Source: Acidobacteriota bacterium (lineage in GTDB: Bacteria; Acidobacteriota; Blastocatellia; Pyrinomonadales; Pyrinomonadaceae). Taken from it: DNA of 64,000 bases. Shown piece after piece: positions 1 to 6,846 of the stretch (its first letter is position 1; the number at the start of each line of letters is the position of its first letter). Both the position numbers and the translations under genes were made by a program. A model generated the notes under the pieces. That model did not search any database. It saw only the letters and a program-made list of their open reading frames with translations, and was not told the DNA's origin. The stretch covers positions 1 to 64,000 of the forward strand of contig JAOAPY010000039.1 of the NCBI GenBank assembly GCA_025463135.1, in the 5' to 3' direction.

Positions 1-274
1 AGATCGCTGGGGACAACCAGATCCTCTCGGCGTTATAGCTGCTCCATCACTTACCCACCCGCTACCGCGAGGTGGTACTGACTTCATGACACGGTAGTCG
101 GAGTTTCCACACACTCTCTACCGCTCCCGGTTCTGTAACGATGGCCACAGTGGGAAATGCGTCTTACTAAATCAAACTGCACTACTACCGCCTACATCCC
201 TTCCCCTACCCCCTTACTCAGGTTAAACTCTCTGACAAATTCGTTAGTACAAACCAAACACCTGGAGGAGACCA
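1..274. other. Gene-free leader with palindromic repeat
   Basis: No convincing gene lies here. Around 50-82 there is a small palindrome (arms ccacc and ggtgg around a cgctaccgcg centre) running into ggtactgac. The same ggtggtactgac-type end recurs at 14286-14378 and near 58341-58352, so it is probably a dispersed intergenic repeat. A good ribosome binding site for the next gene (ggaggag) is at 264-270. Confidence 0.5.
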
Positions 275-1234
275 ATGCGCCGACTCAAAACCTTCCCGCT
301 GTTCTTATTGATCGCTTCGCTGATTTCGCTTGCGGCCTGTGGCGGCAGTACACCTGATAACTCCAACACGACTGCCACCACGCAGGTAACGCCACCGCAG
401 ACTCAAGTCCTAAAAGTCATACCGCGTCCGCAGGCGATCCTGGATTTGATGAAGGCTCGCGGCGAACAGGACGAAGCGAAACCGGCATTAAAGATCGTCT
501 CGCCCGCGAATAACTCCACCATCAATGGCTCCACAGTCGAAGTGAAACTGGCCCTGACCGGCGACCTCAAGGGTTACATGCCGCACAAGGATCCGGCGAC
601 CGGAAAAGGAAATCACATACACGTTATCCTGGACAATCAACCTTACGAGGCTTACTACGAGCTGGGCCAGCCGTTCGAACTGCGAAACGTAGTCGCGGGC
701 AAACACACCTTGCGCGTATTTCCTTCGCGACCATGGCATGAGAGTTTTAAGAACGAAGGCGCCTTTCAAATAGCTGTGTTCACTGTCAAAGGTGGCGGTG
801 ATGCAGCTAAACCTACGACCACCAACTCTGGCCAGACGGTGGCCGCCAACAAGGCGACACCCGCGGCGTCACCGCAACTTCCGCGCGAAGGTAAGGACAT
901 GCCGTCAAGCAGCGCCGGCGAAGTTGACCCCGCCAAACCTTTGCTCACCTACAGCCGCCCCAAGGGTGAATACAAAGGCGCGGACGCCGATCCGATCATG
1001 ATCGATTTTTGGCTTTCAAATGCGAAGCTTAAAGGCGATGGCGGTGATTACCGTGTGCGCTACACTATCGACAATGACGAGCCGCGCTTTATCGACAAAT
1101 GGGAACCTATCTGGTTGTCAGGATGGATTAGCGGCAAGCACACTGTGCGATTAGAGCTGCTGGATAAAGATGGACGGCCAGTGGAGAACGGTGGCTACAA
1201 CACAACGTCCAGAGAAATAACTGTGGTGCGTTAG
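275..1234 (+). CDS. Putative lipoprotein with two Ig-like segments
   Basis: The product is a 319-aa exported lipoprotein of unknown function. Residues 1-21 form a signal peptide ending in the lipobox LAAC, with Cys22 as the lipidation site. A low-complexity Thr/Pro/Gln linker follows. Two beta-rich segments, about residues 70-165 and 220-319, both end in a similar strand (AGKHTLRV and SGKHTVRL), which suggests an internal duplication of an Ig-like fold. The first segment has a His-rich stretch (GNHIHVILD) that could bind metal, but this is a guess. The ATG is preceded by ggaggag at 264-270, which settles the start. It converges on the cupin gene, with a hairpin between them. No named family was recognised. 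Confidence 0.8.
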   Translation: MRRLKTFPLFLLIASLISLAACGGSTPDNSNTTATTQVTPPQTQVLKVIPRPQAILDLMKARGEQDEAKPALKIVSPANNSTINGSTVEVKLALTGDLKGYMPHKDPATGKGNHIHVILDNQPYEAYYELGQPFELRNVVAGKHTLRVFPSRPWHESFKNEGAFQIAVFTVKGGGDAAKPTTTNSGQTVAANKATPAASPQLPREGKDMPSSSAGEVDPAKPLLTYSRPKGEYKGADADPIMIDFWLSNAKLKGDGGDYRVRYTIDNDEPRFIDKWEPIWLSGWISGKHTVRLELLDKDGRPVENGGYNTTSREITVVR

Positions 1235-1253
1235 GTCTTCCTTGAAAACTGAC

Positions 1254-1283
1254 GGACGTGGCTCATTCGGCTGAGCCACGTCC
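1254..1283. terminator. Bidirectional hairpin between convergent genes
   Basis: A perfect 12-bp stem (ggacgtggctca at 1254-1265 with tgagccacgtcc at 1272-1283) has a 6-nt loop containing ttcgg. It sits between the stops of two converging genes. There is no long T run on the plus side, and the minus side reads into gtcagtttt. It is probably a weak two-way terminator. Confidence 0.6.
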
Positions 1284-1296
1284 ATCTGCTTTGTGC

Positions 1297-1716
1297 TTAT
1301 TGCTTGGTGCTCGGCGTGGCGGTCTTCGTCTTCGCGGGTGGTTTGCTTCCGGGCTTTTTCGTCCCACCTTTTAATTCGACCAGTATTACCTCGAACGGTT
1401 CGTCACCAAGATTCTCGGGCAGGTGACGCCCGGCTGGAGTCGATATGACGGTTCCCGCCTTTTCCTTCCGTTCCTGGGTTTTTCCGTTGGGAAAAGTAAA
1501 TTTCGTATTTCCGTCGGTCTGGAATATGGCAATTGCCGCTGGGTGCCAGTGCATAACCGACTTCTCTTTTGGACCATACTTTACGCGCAGGACGCGCACC
1601 CGCGCGTTCTCAAACTCAACGGTGTAATGCTTGGCATCGACCTTAACGGGATCCTGGGCCAGGACACAGGGCGCCACCATCAGCAGTACTAACAACATGA
1701 ATAATCCACGGTGCAT
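1297..1716 (-). CDS. Exported cupin-domain protein
   Basis: This 139-aa protein has an N-terminal signal peptide (MHRGLFMLLVLLMVAPCVLA, cleaved near residue 20) and then a single small cupin barrel. The metal-site motif HWHP is visible near residue 57, followed by a Gly/Pro turn and the second conserved strand ending near ILVELKGG. A Lys/Pro/Thr-rich tail follows. Small secreted cupins of this shape are usually metal-binding or sugar-binding proteins without an assigned reaction, and the substrate cannot be read from the sequence. It is transcribed alone, converging on the lipoprotein gene. A gaggcc-type ribosome binding site lies just upstream of the ATG. Confidence 0.75.
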   Translation of the reverse strand: MHRGLFMLLVLLMVAPCVLAQDPVKVDAKHYTVEFENARVRVLRVKYGPKEKSVMHWHPAAIAIFQTDGNTKFTFPNGKTQERKEKAGTVISTPAGRHLPENLGDEPFEVILVELKGGTKKPGSKPPAKTKTATPSTKQ

Positions 1717-1819
1717 ATCGGGCCTCCTCTAATAGAACTAACTTGGGGATTGGTGCACGAGCAGCGAGCTTCTATTACACTTACCCGGTCAAGTCAATAA
1801 ATTTTCGCGGACGTATCAC

Positions 1820-2461
1820 ATGTCTGAATTGTCGATCTCAAAAACAACGGAGCGTTTCGCGGTCTTAGCCAGAGAAGCCGCTCGGTGTGTTCGCTGTCCG
1901 TCCATGAGTGGAAGGACAGCAGTCCTCAGCCACTTGAATGGTCCACTTACAGCGCGCATCATGTTTATCGGCGAGGCCCCGGGACGCAAGGGAGCCGATC
2001 GCACTCGTATTCCCTTTTCCGGAGATCAGTCCGGCAAGAATTTCGATCGCTTTCTGACTTCGATCAACCTGCGGCGCGATCAGATTTTCATTACCAGCGC
2101 CGCGCTTTGTAATCCACAAACAGTTTCAGGTGCGAACCGCAAACCGACGCAGCAGGAAGTAACGAACTGTTCCGGGTTTTTGCGGCGGGCAATTGAACTG
2201 GTGGATCCGTTCGTGATCGTTACGCTCGGATCAGTCGCGCTTGATGCGTTGAAGCGCATTCACTATCATCAATTCACTTTGAAGGAAGATGCGGGTCGGA
2301 TTATTGAATGGCAGGGTCGCTTACTGGTGCCCATTTATCATCCCAGCCCGCAGGTGCTGGCGTCGCATCGCCGCGAGGCGCAACAGCTCATTGACTACAA
2401 AGTCGTGGCCCAGGCGATTCAGTCTGGCCTAAAGAGGGCGATCACGGAGAACACAACCTGA
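1820..2461 (+). CDS. Uracil-DNA glycosylase, Fe-S family 4/5 type
   Basis: This is a 213-aa base-excision repair enzyme that removes uracil or other deaminated bases from DNA. Motif 1 is at residues 51-72 and begins GEAPGRKGADRTRIPF. The GEAPG part is typical of family 4, while the GA(D/N)RTxxPFxGDxSG part resembles family 5 (UDGb). Motif 2 is HPSPQVLASHR at about 174-184. Cys23, Cys26, Cys97 and Cys117 are placed as expected for the [4Fe-4S] cluster of these families. The length fits. No strong ribosome binding site precedes the ATG. It stands alone upstream of the ygfZ-like gene. Subfamily assignment is uncertain because the motifs are mixed. Confidence 0.85.
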   Translation: MSELSISKTTERFAVLAREAARCVRCPSMSGRTAVLSHLNGPLTARIMFIGEAPGRKGADRTRIPFSGDQSGKNFDRFLTSINLRRDQIFITSAALCNPQTVSGANRKPTQQEVTNCSGFLRRAIELVDPFVIVTLGSVALDALKRIHYHQFTLKEDAGRIIEWQGRLLVPIYHPSPQVLASHRREAQQLIDYKVVAQAIQSGLKRAITENTT

Positions 2462-2517
2462 AGCGGTGAGCTCCGACTCATGTGGGAGTTTTCCATGGAC
2501 TCACCTGGTTTAGTTTT

Positions 2518-3651
2518 ATGCTGACTGAAGAAATTCCGCAGAACACAATTTCATTATCGCCGCTCGAGGAAGTGCACCGGCGGTCCGGCGCCATCATGGC
2601 CGAGCGTGATGGCTGGTCGGTGCCGGCTTCCTGGGGCGACACGTTGTTTGAGTACGCGTCCGTGCGTGAGCGGGGCGCCGGCTTGATCGATCTCTCAAGT
2701 CGCGGGCGTTTGCTGGTCGCCGGCTCTGAAGCGGTGCAGTTTCTTAACGGGCTGATCACCAACGACATGAAAACGCTCGGTGAGAACCATTGGATGCCGG
2801 CAGCATTCCCGAATGTGCAGGGCCGGCTTCTGGCGAGCGTACGTGTGTTGCATCATTTGTTGAATGAGTCCGCTGGCGCGAATGCTTTCCTGATCGATAC
2901 CGAGCCCACCACCCACTTCCAGGTTCTGAAAACAATTCAGCGCTTCACGCTTGCTGGTGACTTTCAGGTTACCGACCTGACTGAGCAAACTGCTTTGCTT
3001 TCACTTCAGGGTTCGCAGGCAACTGATATTATTCGAAATTTGTTTGGTGAAAGCGCGGCCGATCTGGAACATCACGGGATCGCGCGAACGAATTGGATGC
3101 AGACCTCGCTGACCGTGGTCCGAGCTTCGCATACGGCCGAAAACGGCTTTGATCTGATCATTGAGGCCAATTCTGCCGCTGCGTTGTGGGAGGCTTTGAC
3201 GGCAGCGGGCGCGCGCCCGGTGGGCTTTGACGCGTTGGAAATCCTGCGCGTGGAGGCCGGTGAGCCGCGCTTTGGTGTCGACATGGATGAAACCAATGTC
3301 GTCTCCGAAACCGGTCTGGATGATGCGGTTAGTTTCACCAAAGGCTGTTACATCGGCCAGGAAATTATTGCGCGCATCAAGTACCGCGGCCACGTCGCGA
3401 AGAAACTATCAGGACTGCTGCTCGATCGCGGAGCTCACATAGACCACGATGCGAAGATCAACTCTGCTGATGGGAAAGAGATTGGGCGAGTGACCTCGGC
3501 GACTTTTTCGCCGCATCTGGGCAGCACGATTGCGCTCGGCTATATTAAGTATGACTATCTGGCAGCCGGCACAGTGGTTAAGGTGAGCGCAGGTGATGAA
3601 GAGTTCCCGGCAAAAGTCGTTGAGCTTCCGTTCGTGCGTGGAAGTGTGTAG
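2518..3651 (+). CDS. ygfZ: YgfZ/GcvT-like folate-binding protein
   Basis: This is a tetrahydrofolate-binding protein of the YgfZ (IbaG/IBA57-like) family, which supports maintenance of Fe-S enzymes such as MiaB. It shares the fold of the GcvT aminomethyltransferase. The hallmark KGCYIGQE motif is present near residue 270, and the preceding GVDMDETN region matches the family. GcvT proteins proper lack the Cys motif, so YgfZ is the better call. I chose the ATG at 2518. An in-frame GTG at 2482 would add 12 residues and has a weak ggtgag 11 nt upstream, so the start is not settled. It lies just downstream of the glycosylase gene on the same strand. Confidence 0.85.
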   Translation: MLTEEIPQNTISLSPLEEVHRRSGAIMAERDGWSVPASWGDTLFEYASVRERGAGLIDLSSRGRLLVAGSEAVQFLNGLITNDMKTLGENHWMPAAFPNVQGRLLASVRVLHHLLNESAGANAFLIDTEPTTHFQVLKTIQRFTLAGDFQVTDLTEQTALLSLQGSQATDIIRNLFGESAADLEHHGIARTNWMQTSLTVVRASHTAENGFDLIIEANSAAALWEALTAAGARPVGFDALEILRVEAGEPRFGVDMDETNVVSETGLDDAVSFTKGCYIGQEIIARIKYRGHVAKKLSGLLLDRGAHIDHDAKINSADGKEIGRVTSATFSPHLGSTIALGYIKYDYLAAGTVVKVSAGDEEFPAKVVELPFVRGSV

Positions 3652-3825
3652 CGAAAGGCAGCGGGGGTAGACCACCCTTCCTAACCTCGGGCTGATCTCA
3701 ATTGAATAATGATCGGACCTTGTAAGGCTTTCAAGCTCATTGAAGTCCCTTCAAGTCTGAGCGTCCAGGTCAGTAAGGGCGGCTTGCCCCCGCCGACTCT
3801 TCAAAAATCCGAACATGGAAAATAA

Positions 3826-4116
3826 TTGAGCACCGAATCCTCAGAAACCTCTGTTCCAGAAAGCCCGCGCGATCTCGATTTCGCGCAGGCCAAGCTCGCT
3901 TACTCAATTATCGAATCATTGCTTGAGCATACGCGAGTCGTTAGCGATCTGATTGCGCTGATGGCCCAGACGCTTGATGAAGATACCACCAAAGCCCTCA
4001 CCCAAACGCCGATTTGGACCGCCTACCTCGACAGTCGACGCAGTTTGGAACACACCCGCGCGGACGTTGAGCAATTCGCCGAAGTGATGAAACAACTGGA
4101 TGACGAAACCGATTAG
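3826..4116 (+). CDS. Small hypothetical helical protein
   Basis: A 96-aa acidic protein begins at a TTG codon. It is predicted to be mostly helical (two long amphipathic stretches, about residues 19-50 and 60-92) with no signal peptide, cysteine or known motif. No family was recognised. Coding character is suggested by normal codon use and an open frame of 97 codons with no competing frame. The start is uncertain, because no clear Shine-Dalgarno precedes the TTG and no ATG is available. It lies between the ygfZ-like gene and the oppositely oriented methyltransferase. Confidence 0.55.
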   Translation: MSTESSETSVPESPRDLDFAQAKLAYSIIESLLEHTRVVSDLIALMAQTLDEDTTKALTQTPIWTAYLDSRRSLEHTRADVEQFAEVMKQLDDETD

Positions 4117-4226
4117 TGTGGGGGTGTAGGGTGTAGCTTCGGGGATTTGTATTCGCTCGTGCTCATTTAGGAAGCGGACTTGTCCGCTCGCGCTGGGGCA
4201 CAAGTGCCCTTTCTAAACGGGTAGTA

Positions 4227-4820
4227 TTAAACGCTGCAGACTATGAGATTAAAGATTCCCAGGAAACGCTGATCGACCTTTAATACCTTAAGTCCGGAAG
4301 CACGCACGCAGTCGGCGGTGCGGCGATTGAAATGATCCGCAAACACTCTCGTCGTAAAGAAACTCAACAGATCGAATACCGGTCCCAATATTCCTGGAGG
4401 TCGCACGTGTTCGAGAAACACAATAGTGCCTCCTGGTGTTACGACGCGGCGCAATTCCGCAAAGGCAGTTGCCGGTGATGGCACTGAACAGAATACCAGC
4501 GTCGCGAAAGCGGCCTCGAATGAAGCATCTTTGAAAGGCAGCAGCTCCGCGTCGCTCTGCACCAGCTCCAGACCGTCGGGCTTTGCTTTGTCGCTTGCAA
4601 TTTTGAGCATCTCACAACTCAGCTCGCTGGCAACGCCATGCGCGCCGTGAGGATAGAAACGAAAATTCAAACCCGTGCCGGCGCCGACTTCGAGAATGCG
4701 ACTGTCGACCGGCAGGTGGCCCAACGTATCGGCCCGCCAGCGCGCCAGAAACCAACGCTCCAGCGGTCGCATTGCCGCCTCGTAGTGTGAGGCCAGATCG
4801 TCATAAACAGCTCGGGTCAT
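4227..4820 (-). CDS. Class I SAM-dependent methyltransferase
   Basis: A 197-aa methyltransferase of the Methyltransf_11/UbiE-like type. SAM-binding motif I is ILEVGAGTGLNF at about residues 42-53. The acidic end of strand beta2 is in the following ELSCEML region, motif II appears as DAELLPF, and motif IV/post-II as FATLVFCSVP. The C-terminal part (LEHVRPPG) is typical of small-molecule or lipid methyltransferases. The substrate cannot be deduced. It is downstream of the YjbQ gene on the same strand, separated by a palindromic element at 4831-4908 that could attenuate read-through. Confidence 0.8.
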   Translation of the reverse strand: MTRAVYDDLASHYEAAMRPLERWFLARWRADTLGHLPVDSRILEVGAGTGLNFRFYPHGAHGVASELSCEMLKIASDKAKPDGLELVQSDAELLPFKDASFEAAFATLVFCSVPSPATAFAELRRVVTPGGTIVFLEHVRPPGILGPVFDLLSFFTTRVFADHFNRRTADCVRASGLKVLKVDQRFLGIFNLIVCSV

Positions 4821-4830
4821 CAGATGTTCA

Positions 4831-4908
4831 GAGTACCGACTTCAGTCGGGTTTTTTTTCCTGAGAGGAGCCTCCGTGGTGAAGAAAAGCCCGACCTAAGT
4901 CGGTACTC
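4831..4908. repeat. Palindromic repeat abutting yjbQ stop
   Basis: Two arms, gagtaccgacttcagtcggg at 4831-4850 and a near reverse complement at 4888-4908, flank a 37-bp centre, and each arm itself contains a short hairpin. A run of eight T follows the left arm on the plus strand. The right arm overlaps the yjbQ stop codon (TAG of tagagtacc on the minus strand). It may end yjbQ transcription. Confidence 0.7.
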
Positions 4909-5309
4909 TAAACGCTCGTATGGACCATCATGATTACCTGACGCTCGCGGCCGCCATCGAATTCGCAAAGAAAGATTCCCTGCCATCTTCCCAACAAGAG
5001 CTTGCCATCGGTAAAAGGAATAGTGACGGAAGAACCCACCAGGCTGGCCTTGATGTGCGCGTCGGAATTCTCTTCTCCGTGACGAAAGCCCATACCGTGT
5101 TGCGGAAGCAGCGTCCGCAGCGCATGCAGCATGTCACGCGGCACGTCAGGGTCGGCGTTCTCATTTACCGTCAACCCGGCGGTCGTGTGTTGGACATAAA
5201 GCACTACGACGCCTTCGCTCGCAGCTATCTGCGTTAACCTTCTCTGTACATCGGCGGTGATCTCAACCAACTCTTCGCGCTGATTGGATCGGACTTTAAG
5301 CACGACCAT
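4908..5309 (-). CDS. yjbQ: YjbQ/UPF0047 family protein
   Basis: A 133-aa protein of the YjbQ family (UPF0047). E. coli YjbQ has weak thiamine-phosphate synthase activity and the true role is unsettled. Family signatures present are HTTAGLTVNENADPDV near residues 42-57, the GMGFRHGEENSDAHIKASL stretch, and the C-terminal GRWQGIFLCEFDG. The conserved His and Glu/Asp side chains that line the metal-like pocket are all retained. The frame is open upstream to 5462, but homologs are about 130-140 aa, so I chose the ATG at 5309. No strong ribosome binding site supports either start. It is followed by the methyltransferase gene. Confidence 0.85.
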   Translation of the reverse strand: MVVLKVRSNQREELVEITADVQRRLTQIAASEGVVVLYVQHTTAGLTVNENADPDVPRDMLHALRTLLPQHGMGFRHGEENSDAHIKASLVGSSVTIPFTDGKLLLGRWQGIFLCEFDGGRERQVIMMVHTSV

Positions 5310-5483
5310 GTGCTGGATTGTAACGCAAGTCCGAATGAATTCAGCGCGCAGGATTAGTGGGTAGGCCATTGAATGGCCTCGGCTGGAATTGGCGGACGCC
5401 TTTGGCGTCAGATCCTGCTTTCTATTCAATCCCAAACAGGACTTGGGCAAATGAACGCTCAATGCGTCATATATATTGACGCC

Positions 5484-5554
5484 GTTTAGACCGGGTGATT
5501 TGCGGATACCTTATTTCCTGAGCTTCAATACGCTGCCCTATCACCCGGTTTAAA
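5484..5554. repeat. Imperfect inverted repeat, accgggtgat arms
   Basis: The arms gtttagaccgggtgat (5484-5499) and atcacccggtttaaac (5539-5554) pair at 15 of 16 positions across a 39-bp spacer. The right arm also folds on itself as acccggtttaaaccgggt. It lies in the 380-bp gap between yjbQ and the YtxH gene. The rest of that gap, including a gccattgaatggc palindrome near 5366, shows no gene. Confidence 0.65.
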
Positions 5555-5690
5555 CCGGGTGTGAATGAGTCCCTGGTCCATCGCTTTCTTGCGTGGCCCC
5601 CGGCCATTTGCTATATTCCAATTCGATTAATTCTCTTGGAAAAACAACCGGCGGAGGCCATAGCTTCGCCATTTCAGAAAGGATCCCACC

Positions 5691-6107
5691 ATGGGAAACG
5701 ATAGCGACAACATTTCAACGCGTCTGACTTATCTTTTGATTGGCGGCGGTATCGGAGCAATTCTCGCTCTGTTATTCGCGCCCAAGTCAGGCCAGGAACT
5801 GCGCGGCGACATCGCCGACGCGACCCGCAAAGGCATCGACAAATCACGCGAGGCGGCCCAGGAATTGAGTCAACGGGCGGGCGAATACTACGAAGTGACG
5901 CGCGATCGCGCTTCAGAGCTTTATTCGACCGCCAGTGAAAAAGTAAGTGACGTCACCCAGAAGGCGCGCGAAGCCGCCGCTGGGCAGATTGGCACAGTCT
6001 CAGCCGCCATCGAAGCGGGCAAGAAGGCCTATCAGGAAGAGAAACGAAAGACCGAACTCTCGGGCCGCATCGAAGCCGCGCCAAACTATAGCGACAAGAC
6101 CAGCTGA
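5691..6107 (+). CDS. YtxH domain-containing protein
   Basis: A 138-aa YtxH-family envelope protein. It has a short N-terminal membrane segment, about residues 12-27 (YLLIGGGIGAILALLFAP), with the family motif LLFAPKSGQELR right after it. A long, highly charged alpha-helical or coiled-coil region of Lys/Glu/Ala/Arg repeats then extends to the C terminus. Such proteins are induced by general stress in Firmicutes and their mechanism is unknown. The ATG at 5691 is preceded by aaagga at about 5678-5683. It forms a likely two-gene unit with the next gene, which has a similar membrane anchor plus coiled coil. Confidence 0.85.
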   Translation: MGNDSDNISTRLTYLLIGGGIGAILALLFAPKSGQELRGDIADATRKGIDKSREAAQELSQRAGEYYEVTRDRASELYSTASEKVSDVTQKAREAAAGQIGTVSAAIEAGKKAYQEEKRKTELSGRIEAAPNYSDKTS

Positions 6108-6140
6108 TGATCTGAACAGCAATTGGCGATTCAATCGACC

Positions 6141-6713
6141 ATGACTTCGCTCGCGTTGCAGATGAATACGAACGACCCGGCCTTTTGGGTGCTGGTGGTA
6201 GTGGCCGTATCGTTTTTTACCATCGCCGTCGCGATGATCTTTATGGCGGTGTATGTCAGTCGCGCCGTCAAGGCAGTGAATCGGTTGGAACAGAAGCTGG
6301 AACCGCTGATCGAAAAACTTACGTTTGTCAGCGAACAGAGCAAGCAAATCGCGGTGCAAGGTAAGGAGATTGCGGAACAGTTCAACGCTGTTGCCGGCCA
6401 TCTCTCGACAGCGACCATGCACGTTTCCGAATCACTGGCCATAATCAAGAGTGAAGTATCCGAGCTGAAGGAAATTGTCAGCCATACAGCTGTGGAAGCG
6501 CGCGACAAGGTTGACCTGGTAAGCCGGACTATCGATCGCACGCACCGCCAGGTGACCACGACGACGGACTTCATCCAGGAAAAGGTCATCGAACCCGCGC
6601 GCGAAGTCGCGGCGATTATGTCGGGCTTTCGCCGCGGACTCGAGGTGCTCCTGGCGCCGGCGCCGAAGCCCATAAACACAATCTATGGAGAGGACGAGAT
6701 GTTCATCGGTTAA
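6141..6713 (+). CDS. Membrane-anchored coiled-coil protein
   Basis: A protein of about 190 aa with one N-terminal transmembrane helix (FWVLVVVAVSFFTIAVAMIF), followed by a long amphipathic helix with many Gln, Glu and Val residues. The layout resembles DUF948-type proteins, though I cannot confirm the family. The ATG at 6141 is taken as start, and a TTG at 6123 would add six residues. It directly follows the YtxH gene (33 bp) and is closed by a strong terminator, so the two form a short operon. A role in envelope stress is inferred from the partner only. Confidence 0.7.
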   Translation: MTSLALQMNTNDPAFWVLVVVAVSFFTIAVAMIFMAVYVSRAVKAVNRLEQKLEPLIEKLTFVSEQSKQIAVQGKEIAEQFNAVAGHLSTATMHVSESLAIIKSEVSELKEIVSHTAVEARDKVDLVSRTIDRTHRQVTTTTDFIQEKVIEPAREVAAIMSGFRRGLEVLLAPAPKPINTIYGEDEMFIG

Positions 6714-6743
6714 TACTCGATAGCATCAGGGGCATACCCCGGG

Positions 6744-6786
6744 ACCCGAACCATCGCCTCCTCGAGACGGTTGGTTCGGGTTTTTG
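6744..6786 (+). terminator. Rho-independent terminator
   Basis: A perfect 10-bp stem (acccgaacca at 6744-6753, tggttcgggt at 6772-6781) with an 18-nt loop runs straight into a T tract (ttttt). It closes the YtxH operon and isolates ileS from it. Confidence 0.85.
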
Positions 6787-6846
6787 ATTTTGATTGCGAG
6801 GACAAGTCTCCTGCGGCTAATATCTTGACTCTTTAACTTGAACGAC

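Noticed and set aside
3652-3825. Hairpin-rich gap as a riboswitch
   Set aside because: The gcggcttgcccccgccg palindrome is short and matches no known riboswitch pattern.
6720-6846. Possible T-box leader of ileS
   Set aside because: The hairpin is a plain terminator of the previous operon, with no specifier loop or T-box sequence before ileS.
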